Shown: positions 23,893-29,606 of the stretch, in pieces
How positions within the stretch are numbered: position 1 is the first letter of the stretch
How the letters are laid out: every line of letters starts with the position of its first letter
Source: Oligoflexaceae bacterium
GTDB taxonomy: Bacteria > Bdellovibrionota_B > Oligoflexia > Oligoflexales > Oligoflexaceae
Length of the DNA: 33,696 bases
Assembly: GCA_947474445.1 (NCBI GenBank)
Contig: CANJJY010000002.1
Location: 1 to 33,696, forward strand
Reading direction: 5' to 3'
Program-made: the position numbers and the translations under genes
Notes under the pieces: model-generated
Databases searched by the model: none
Told to the model about the DNA's origin: nothing
Seen by the model: only the letters and a program-made list of their open reading frames with translations

Positions 23893-24589
23893 TCGCGGCT
23901 TTTTAGTGACCGGCCTCGCTGGTCTCTTGGCCTCGCCTCTTGCGGCAGCAGAGCCAGAAATCGATGCTCGTCAAAACGTTTGGGCTATTGGCTTTCAACT
24001 GCGCCCCCTACAATTCAGAGGCGATGAGAATCAACAGCTCAAGATGAACAGCTCCACCATCGACGTGAGTCGTGTTTGGCTCAAAAAAACCTGGTGGGCC
24101 AGTGTCGATGCTTCACTTGTGGTCGGGCCTTGGAGCCAACGCCGGTCAGTGAGCCCACCGCTGGATTTCAGTGGATCGGGCTTTGGAGCGCGCCTGGCTT
24201 ATCCCCTCTTTGCTGACCAACTGCGACAGGAGTCTGGCGATTTTGGCTTAACGATCGGCCTGGAAACTTTCGACATGATCGGTCGCTCCTATCGCCGACA
24301 AAATCTCGACAACGACAGCTACTCTGAAGGTTGGACCGTGCGGGCTCGCTGGACGGGAATCCTGCCGGGCGTGTTCTATTCAAGCCTTAAACCGGGCCGT
24401 CCGAAGGGCAATCGCCCTGAATGGCTGGTTACGCGGGTTGAAGGCTATACCTTTGTTCTCAGCTCTGCTTTTCCTATCGATGGTCAAATCAAACAAAAGT
24501 TCACTTTCAACGGACTCCCCCTCGTCACGAATGAACCCCTCAAGGGTTATGCTCTTCAACTTGCCTTTTCTGCCTGGCTCGGCATCTGA
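23882..24589 (+). CDS. Putative secreted or outer-membrane protein
   Basis: From ATG 23882 the product has 235 residues with a clear signal peptide (SRGFLVTGLAGLLASPLAAA, cleavage near residue 23). The mature part has alternating hydrophobic/polar stretches rich in Trp, Tyr and Gly (VWAIGFQLRPLQF, WWASVDASLVVG, SGFGARLAYPLF, YALQLAFSAWLG), suggesting a small outer-membrane barrel. The C-terminus ends SAWLGI. The start overlaps tatC by 11 nt. The nearest GAGGAAG ribosome site is about 25 nt upstream, so translation probably depends on coupling to tatC. No family is recognised. Confidence 0.72.
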   Translation: MWISRGFLVTGLAGLLASPLAAAEPEIDARQNVWAIGFQLRPLQFRGDENQQLKMNSSTIDVSRVWLKKTWWASVDASLVVGPWSQRRSVSPPLDFSGSGFGARLAYPLFADQLRQESGDFGLTIGLETFDMIGRSYRRQNLDNDSYSEGWTVRARWTGILPGVFYSSLKPGRPKGNRPEWLVTRVEGYTFVLSSAFPIDGQIKQKFTFNGLPLVTNEPLKGYALQLAFSAWLGI

Positions 24590-24715
24590 TCGATGTCCGG
24601 AGATTTCCATTGCTTCAGCTTCAGGCCTTTGCCATACCTTAAGTCCTACTGCGTTAAGTGGGGGAGAACAAGGCACGAAGGCCAGAAAAAGCCGGAGTTT
24701 ACGCGGGGTAAATGA

Positions 24716-24972
24716 GGATTTTTGGCCTTGCCTTTGGCGTCGGCCACAGACTCGTTTCTTGGCGTGACCGTAGACTTAGACTTAGCCATTGTGCGTGATC
24801 CTGATCATGTGCAAAAGACCTTTCCCTCTTCGTCTGACGAAGACCACGAGAAGGCTTTAAGGCAAGGGGGTAGGCTAGGATCACGATCACGCACAATGGC
24901 TAAGGCAAGATCTATGGCAAAGGCTACGGTCTATTGTCTGATGGCCGACGCCAAAGGCAAGGCCGGATTTTT
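24716..24972. repeat. 8-bp direct repeat flanking mobile element copy 1 (target-site duplication)
   Basis: GGATTTTT at 24716-24723 abuts the left end of the element, and the same 8 bases at 24965-24972 abut the right end. A direct repeat exactly at both ends of an inverted-repeat element is the footprint of transposition. The T-run makes chance agreement somewhat easier here than at copy 2. Confidence 0.65.
24724..24964 (+). mobile_element. MITE-like palindromic element, copy 1 (241 bp)
   Basis: The element begins and ends with a perfect 23-bp inverted repeat (24724-24746 and 24942-24964, starting GGCCTTGCC). Nested inside are arms GACCGTAG/CTACGGTC (24766-24773 and 24924-24931) and a perfect 20-bp pair (24781-24800 and 24885-24904, containing TTGTGCGTGATC). 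A central palindrome CTTCGTCTGACGAAG lies at 24828-24842. The whole unit can fold into one long branched hairpin. It is about 90% identical by eye to the copy at 28634-28869, in the same orientation, and is flanked by an 8-bp direct repeat. It carries no transposase; an open frame through it is not conserved as a protein. Confidence 0.85.
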
Positions 24973-25036
24973 TCTGAACGAGTAACGCAGTTATCGTCCA
25001 CTTAACGTAGTAGGTCTCAAAAAGGGAGGATACCTG

Positions 25037-26365
25037 GTGCAATTTCTTCGTGGCTTGGCCCTATGCAGCCTGTTTGCGTCGCCATCTTTCGCGCAAATCA
25101 AGCAGGACGCTATCAAAACCTGGACGCTGAAAAATGGGATGAAGATCATTCTGCTCGAAGATCATTCGATACCCAACGCGAATATGTATACCTATTGGAA
25201 AGTAGGATCGCGCAATGAGGTTCCCGGCATCACCGGGCTCTCGCATTTTTTTGAGCATATGATGTTCAATGGCTCTAAGAATTATCCGGCCGGTAGCTTT
25301 GATAAAGTCATGGAAGCCGCCGGCGGATCCAACAACGCTTTTACGACAGAAAATGAGACGGTCTATACCAATTGGTTTCCAAGCTCATCGCTCGCCACCA
25401 TTCTCGATCTTGAAGCAGATCGCATCGGTACCTTGCAGTTTGATCAAGCAAAAATCGACAGTGAACGAGGTGTGGTTCTATCAGAACGCTCCACCGGCCT
25501 AGAGAATGAGCCCTGGGAACTCCTCTATCAAACGCTGCGCAGCGTAGCCTTTACCGCCCATCCCTATAGCTGGCCTGTCATCGGCTGGGAGTCGGACATC
25601 AAAGCCTGGACGAAAGATGATCTGCAGCGTTATTTTGCGACCTACTATAATCCCTCGAACGCTGTGATGGTGTTAGTGGGTGACCTGTCGGAACAGGAAG
25701 TTCGCCCACTGATCGCCGCGAAGCTGGAAAACATCGGCCGCCAGGGCACAGTTCCCCCGGTCCGTACCATTGAGCCACCTCAGCAAGGTGAACGACGGGT
25801 TTTCGTCGTCAAGCCGAGCAGCAGCAGTGGGCAATTGATGGTCGCCTATCACGTACCGGAAAGCAAACACGCTGATTACTATGCCCTTGACCTCCTCAGT
25901 GAAATCTTGGCTGGTGGCGCATCCTCGCGGCTTTATAAAAGTCTAGTCGACGAAAAGCGCTTGGCGGCTGACGTCGCCGTCTCGTTTGGAACTAGCTTAG
26001 ATCCAGATCTTTTCATGATCCAGAGCACGGCGATTGAAGGTAAGGACGTTCGACGCTTAGAACGCGCCTTGCTCGATGACATCGAGAAGATCAAAAATCA
26101 GGGCATCAAGCCCGAAGAATTGACCAAAGCACAGAATATTAAATTGGTTGGTCTTTATCGACAGATGGAAACGATCAACGGCAAGGCCGGTCTGCTTGGC
26201 ACCTATGAGGTTTTCTTTGGCGGCTACGATCAGCTGTTCAAAGCGACCGAACGCTACAAGGCCGTGACGGCAGCTGATCTGAGCCGCGTGCTCAAAGCCT
26301 ATTTCGTCAAACAGAACCGCACTGTCGGTATCCTCGACAAGCGTGAAAGCTCTGAGACCCCTTAA
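25037..26365 (+). CDS. M16-family zinc metallopeptidase, catalytic subunit
   Basis: The 442-residue product belongs to the M16 (pitrilysin/PqqL/processing peptidase) family. A signal peptide (FLRGLALCSLFASPSFA) directs it to the periplasm. The inverted zinc motif is intact: His70, Glu73, His74 in LSHFFEHMMFNG, with NNAFTTENETVYTNWFP and DLEADRIGTL, where the third zinc ligand glutamate normally lies. LVGDLSEQEV and GGASSRLYKSLVDEKRLA mark the second half. It starts at GTG 25037, 7 nt after GGGAGG. It is followed 18 nt later by a partner lacking the zinc motif, the usual arrangement of an M16 heterodimer. The substrate is unknown. Confidence 0.93.
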   Translation: MQFLRGLALCSLFASPSFAQIKQDAIKTWTLKNGMKIILLEDHSIPNANMYTYWKVGSRNEVPGITGLSHFFEHMMFNGSKNYPAGSFDKVMEAAGGSNNAFTTENETVYTNWFPSSSLATILDLEADRIGTLQFDQAKIDSERGVVLSERSTGLENEPWELLYQTLRSVAFTAHPYSWPVIGWESDIKAWTKDDLQRYFATYYNPSNAVMVLVGDLSEQEVRPLIAAKLENIGRQGTVPPVRTIEPPQQGERRVFVVKPSSSSGQLMVAYHVPESKHADYYALDLLSEILAGGASSRLYKSLVDEKRLAADVAVSFGTSLDPDLFMIQSTAIEGKDVRRLERALLDDIEKIKNQGIKPEELTKAQNIKLVGLYRQMETINGKAGLLGTYEVFFGGYDQLFKATERYKAVTAADLSRVLKAYFVKQNRTVGILDKRESSETP

Positions 26366-26383
26366 AAAGAAACGAGGATGTTT

Positions 26384-27781
26384 ATGTTAAGGATATTTAG
26401 CACTCTCCTTTTTGCGTTTGGCCTGACGTCTCTCATTGAGGCGTCTCCCTTTAAACTACCTCCTCATCAAAAGGAGCAATGGCCGAATGGCCTTAGCGTG
26501 TTTTTGATGCCGCAAAGCGAAGTCCCTTTGCTACATGTCAGCATAGGATTGCAGGGTGGAGCGTCGTGGGACGAAAACCAGTTGAGCGGCCTGGCTTCCT
26601 ATACCGGTGAAGCCTTGCTGCTTGGAACGCGTCTGCACAAGAAAGCCGATCTAGAGGCCAGCCTCGATTTCCGCGGCGCTTCATTTGGGACAAACGCGCG
26701 CCCCGACTTTCTTAACATCGATCTTTCCATGGCAGCAAAGGATGCCCCGACCTTGATTCCTCTGCTCGGCGAAATTCTTCTGACTCCCACTTTTCCAGAA
26801 GGCGAACTCATCAAGCTCAAGGAAAGGACTGTGTCGGACCTCAAAAAGAAGCGGGAGAGCCCCAATCTTCTCGCCGATCAGTTTTTTAATAAATTAATAT
26901 TTGGGACGCACTCCTACGCCCAAGCTACCGACGGGACGGCGATCAGCATCAGTCGCATCACGCGGCAAAACGTGGTGGCTTACTATCAAAAGGCGTTTCA
27001 GCCGCAGCTTGCAGCCATCAGCGTCGTCGGTGATTTCGAGCCAGAAGCGATGAAAAAGCTCCTTCAAGCGACCTTTGGAGGATGGCAGAAGGGTTCGCAG
27101 GCAGTCGAGTCGGTGCCGACACCAGCTGTCAACGCGGGTGCCGCGCGGGTTTTCCTCGTCGATAAGCGCGATGCGACGGAAACCACGTTTAGAATTGGGG
27201 GACAGGGGGTGCCGCGCAACACGGCTGATTGGATACCCCTTCAGGTGATCAACACGATACTTGGAGGGCGCTTTACCTCTTTGCTCAATGAAGAACTGCG
27301 GGTCAAAACCGGACTCACCTATGGGGCTAAAAGTCGATTTGATCCTTTCAAAATGAGCGGTACATTCGCCATCTCCTCATTTACGGCCAATGACAATAGT
27401 TTCAAGGCTCTCGATCTTGCCTTGGAAACCTACCGGCGGTTTCTCAAACAGGGTATCGATCAATCGACGCTCGATTCCGCGAAGGCTTACGTCAAAGGCC
27501 AATACCCACCGCGCTTTGAGACTCTCGACAGCCTGGCTCAAGTGCTTCTTGATCAGTGGGCTTATCAGCTCCCTGACGATGTGATCGATCGGTTTGAATC
27601 CGAGGTAGATGCCCTGACTCAAACGCGCGCCAACGACTTGATTCGTCAATATTTTCCAGCCGATCGCCTCGATATTCTTTTGATAGGCAAAGCAGCCTCC
27701 TTGCGAAGCGGCGTGCAAAAATACGGTCGCATCATTCAGCTCGACCTAGAAAAGGCTGAAGACGCCAAGCTGCCCCTATAG
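26384..27781 (+). CDS. M16-family protein, non-catalytic partner subunit
   Basis: A 465-residue M16-family protein with a signal peptide (LRIFSTLLFAFGLTSLIEA). Where the catalytic subunit has HxxEH, this one reads LSGLASYTGEALLLGTRLH, so zinc cannot bind there. It keeps the substrate-binding half: GGRFTSLLNEELRVKTGLTYGAKS, the Arg/Tyr pair typical of the beta-like subunit. With the preceding gene it should form an alpha/beta processing-peptidase-like dimer in the periplasm. I place the start at ATG 26384, 6 nt after ACGAGG, since an in-frame ATG at 26378 sits on top of that site. A strong terminator follows at 27844-27882. Confidence 0.92.
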   Translation: MLRIFSTLLFAFGLTSLIEASPFKLPPHQKEQWPNGLSVFLMPQSEVPLLHVSIGLQGGASWDENQLSGLASYTGEALLLGTRLHKKADLEASLDFRGASFGTNARPDFLNIDLSMAAKDAPTLIPLLGEILLTPTFPEGELIKLKERTVSDLKKKRESPNLLADQFFNKLIFGTHSYAQATDGTAISISRITRQNVVAYYQKAFQPQLAAISVVGDFEPEAMKKLLQATFGGWQKGSQAVESVPTPAVNAGAARVFLVDKRDATETTFRIGGQGVPRNTADWIPLQVINTILGGRFTSLLNEELRVKTGLTYGAKSRFDPFKMSGTFAISSFTANDNSFKALDLALETYRRFLKQGIDQSTLDSAKAYVKGQYPPRFETLDSLAQVLLDQWAYQLPDDVIDRFESEVDALTQTRANDLIRQYFPADRLDILLIGKAASLRSGVQKYGRIIQLDLEKAEDAKLPL

Positions 27782-27843
27782 CAACCGTAAATATCAGTTA
27801 TTATTTGATTAAATTACATTATTCAAACATTTCTCAAGCTTTT

Positions 27844-27882
27844 CCTCAGATTGCCGATCCAAAGGCAGTCTGAGGTTTTTTT
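27844..27882 (+). terminator. Rho-independent terminator of the M16 pair
   Basis: CCTCAGATTGCC (27844-27855) pairs with GGCAGTCTGAGG (27864-27875) with one mismatch and an 8-nt loop, then seven T at 27876-27882. It lies 63 nt after the second M16 gene and 25 nt before the next start. Confidence 0.88.
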
Positions 27883-27906
27883 GACTTAAAAAAAGGCCCA
27901 TACGCC

Positions 27907-28623
27907 ATGTCCGATCGCCACAAGGCATCCGCTGCATTACCCACTCCGGTGATTCGTAAATTGATCCGGCGCGAGGATACTTTTATCTGCAGCATTTGCC
28001 GCAGCGAATACGACAACAGCCTCGAAGCGAATACCTGTCTCAATCATTGCTGGTTCGATCTTAAACATTTCTACCCTGTCATCCTTCGTCGCGGACCTCG
28101 CCACACTTTGATTTTTCGTTGCCACTTCTGTTGCCGAAACTACGCTGATGAAGGTGAGGCCTTAAGCTGCGCGCGCGCCTGCCTCGGCGAACGGAACAAA
28201 TCGCATATTCGCGAGCAGTTGCTCAACGATCTGCCTTTAGAAGCACCGCCCAAGCGTCCTTCGCGCGTTCGATTAGCGATTACCCGTTCAAGTCCCAGCA
28301 AGATTCTCGGCAAGGAGAAGGTGGAAGAGACCAACTCCGCGGTACCATCGCCTGATGATTCTGATGTCCCGGTGAGTGCAGAATCTCCAGCTCCTACGGA
28401 GGTGGTAGAAAACAAGGAAGTACTCATCAATGAGAAGAGCGGACGCAGGAAGGATTCTTTCTCCAAACCTTGGGTCCGTCACGATGCGAAATATAAGTGC
28501 AATTGTTGTAACAGCATGTATTTTACGAGGATGGAAGCCGAAGCCTGCTTTGACAAGCACTTTGATGCCGAAGGCTATGAAATGGAAAGCGCATCCTCAC
28601 CGGCTAACGTCGGCCCAGCCTAA
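27907..28623 (+). CDS. Protein with three zinc-finger-like Cys motifs, function unknown
   Basis: A 238-residue cytoplasmic protein. It contains three copies of a unit with identical spacing, C-x2-C-x12-C-x3-[C/H]: CSICRSEYDNSLEANTC at about 38, CHFCCRNYADEGEALSC at about 72, and CNCCNSMYFTRMEAEAC near 198. Each has an aromatic four residues after the second cysteine and a Glu-Ala pair or similar before the third. Such units should bind zinc. Units one and two are adjacent; a basic stretch (PPKRPSRVRLAITRSS) and an acidic disordered linker of about 70 residues separate unit three. I do not recognise the family; nucleic-acid binding is a reasonable guess from the fingers and basic patch. The ribosome site (AAAGG, 10 nt from ATG) is weak. 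Mobile element copy 2 lies directly after the stop. Confidence 0.8.
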   Translation: MSDRHKASAALPTPVIRKLIRREDTFICSICRSEYDNSLEANTCLNHCWFDLKHFYPVILRRGPRHTLIFRCHFCCRNYADEGEALSCARACLGERNKSHIREQLLNDLPLEAPPKRPSRVRLAITRSSPSKILGKEKVEETNSAVPSPDDSDVPVSAESPAPTEVVENKEVLINEKSGRRKDSFSKPWVRHDAKYKCNCCNSMYFTRMEAEACFDKHFDAEGYEMESASSPANVGPA

Positions 28624-28624
28624 T

Positions 28625-28878
28625 GTTTCAACGGGCCTTGCCTACGGCGTCGGCCACATACTCGTTCTTTGGCGTGACCTTAGCCTTAGCCATTGTGCGT
28701 GATCGTGATCATGTGCAAAAGACCTTTCCCTATTCGTCTTACGAAGACCACGAGAAGGCTTTAAGGCAAGGGGGGCAGGCTAGGATCAGGATCACGCACA
28801 AGGGCTAAGGCAAGGTCTATGGCAAAAGCTACGGTCCATTTGTTGATGGCCGACGTCGAAGGTAAGGCCGTTTCAACG
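28625..28878. repeat. 9-bp direct repeat flanking mobile element copy 2 (target-site duplication)
   Basis: GTTTCAACG occurs at 28625-28633 and again at 28870-28878, exactly at the two ends of the element. It is not low-complexity, so chance is unlikely. If the element starts one base earlier, the duplication is 8 bp, matching copy 1. Confidence 0.8.
28634..28869 (+). mobile_element. MITE-like palindromic element, copy 2 (236 bp)
   Basis: Second copy of the element at 24724-24964. The terminal arms (28634-28656 and 28847-28869) differ from perfect pairing at three places, two of which become G:T wobbles. Inner arms at 28685-28704 and 28790-28809 pair with one mismatch, preceded by GACCTT...AAGGTC. 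It differs from copy 1 by about 21 substitutions, one hexamer (two TTAGCC units here against three TTAGMC-like units there) and one base. It lies just after the zinc-finger-like gene and before a shared terminator. No gene is encoded. Confidence 0.87.
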
Positions 28879-28892
28879 ACCATCTGACAAAT

Positions 28893-28923
28893 AAAAAAGG
28901 GGCCCGAAGGCCCCTAAGTTTTT
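28893..28923 (-). terminator. Terminator with UUCG/CGAA loop, usable from both strands
   Basis: GGGGCC-CGAA-GGCCCC at 28899-28914. On the minus strand the loop is TTCG and six T follow (plus-strand A-run 28893-28898), an excellent terminator for hpf. On the plus strand TAAGTTTTT follows, so it can also end the zinc-finger-like gene's transcript. Confidence 0.88.
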
Positions 28924-28938
28924 GGTGGTATGGAAAGC

Positions 28939-29346
28939 TTAACCGCGACGTCGCATCGCGGCTTGTTCATACTTGAGAATATCATCGGCGTCTATTTCAG
29001 CGATCTCATGGAGATCTTCATCGTCGACCAACACAGGTTTTGTTTTAAAGTGTTTGTGATCCTTCAGTTTCTCTTTTTTCTTTTGAAGCTGCGTGACAAG
29101 CTTATCGATCATAAAATCGACCGACGCATACATGTCTTGGCACTGGTGTTCGACGTTGATCATGAAACCATCGCCGCCGGTAAGCGTACAAAGAACGTGC
29201 TGCTGGTGTTTGTCCAGGGAAAAAGTCAGATGAGCTTCGATCGGTTTAGTCACGAATTTGTCGACTTCGACTTTGATTTTTCCTTTGGCATAGTCTTGAA
29301 GGGCTGGAGAGGATTCCATGTGCTTGAATGAGAATCGAAACTGCAT
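28939..29346 (-). CDS. hpf: Ribosome hibernation-promoting factor (HPF/YfiA family)
   Basis: The 135-residue product from ATG 29344-29346 (6 nt after GGAG) starts QFRFSFKHMESSPALQDYAKGKIKVEVDKF, the typical HPF beginning. HLTFSLDKHQQHVLCTLTGGDGF, DMYASVDFMIDKLVTQLQKKKEKLKDHK completes the domain, including the basic C-terminal helix that contacts 16S rRNA. It binds the 30S subunit and shuts ribosomes down in stationary phase. It is the short form: about 30 residues follow the domain (DDEDLHEIAEIDADDIL), without the dimerisation domain of long HPF. Upstream in-frame starts to 29394 add residues foreign to the family and are rejected. An excellent terminator lies 24 nt after the stop. Confidence 0.93.
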   Translation of the reverse strand: MQFRFSFKHMESSPALQDYAKGKIKVEVDKFVTKPIEAHLTFSLDKHQQHVLCTLTGGDGFMINVEHQCQDMYASVDFMIDKLVTQLQKKKEKLKDHKHFKTKPVLVDDEDLHEIAEIDADDILKYEQAAMRRRG

Positions 29347-29530
29347 AAAGGACTCCAAAGAACGTTTAGCCATTAGTCTTGAGAGCTTTGACAATTGAGC
29401 CTTCTGTAAGAATCACCTACGGGGCAGTCTGTGCCTCCTTTCTCATTTCATTATCGGCTGAAACCCGCTCGGCATGAAGGAACAAAATTGCCGATTTTGA
29501 TTACTTTTTAGCTAAAGTAGGACAGGACAC

Positions 29531-29559
29531 TTGAGAAATTCTTCAAAGTTTTCTAATAA
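29531..29559 (+). promoter_or_regulatory. Candidate sigma70-type promoter for recD2
   Basis: TTGAGA (29531-29536) and TAATAA (29554-29559) are exactly 17 bp apart, in AT-rich DNA about 48 bp upstream of the recD2 start. This is the best promoter-like pair in the window. The rest of 29347-29606, which must also carry the leftward hpf promoter, shows no gene. Confidence 0.55.
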
Positions 29560-29606
29560 TTCTGAACGCTCGTAAGATTCCGGAGCGGAAAGGGAATTCA
29601 GGGCAC

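Larger units (their letters stand above)
24639..25020. repeat. 23-nt inverted repeat arms flanking mobile element copy 1
   Basis: The arm at 24639-24661 is the inverted counterpart of 24998-25020 with 20 of 23 positions matching; the inner 17 differ only by a G:T wobble. A shorter copy of the arm core, TAACGCAG, also occurs at 24983-24990. Without copy 1 and one flanking repeat the arms would be about 90 nt apart, so this looks like an older palindromic element that copy 1 interrupted. Outside the elements, 24590-25036 holds no gene. Confidence 0.6.

Noticed and set aside
24722..24985. An 87-codon open frame through element copy 1, with a similar frame in copy 2
   Set aside because: Differences between the copies mostly change the amino acid, the frames end differently, there is no ribosome site, and the open frame follows from the palindrome's composition.
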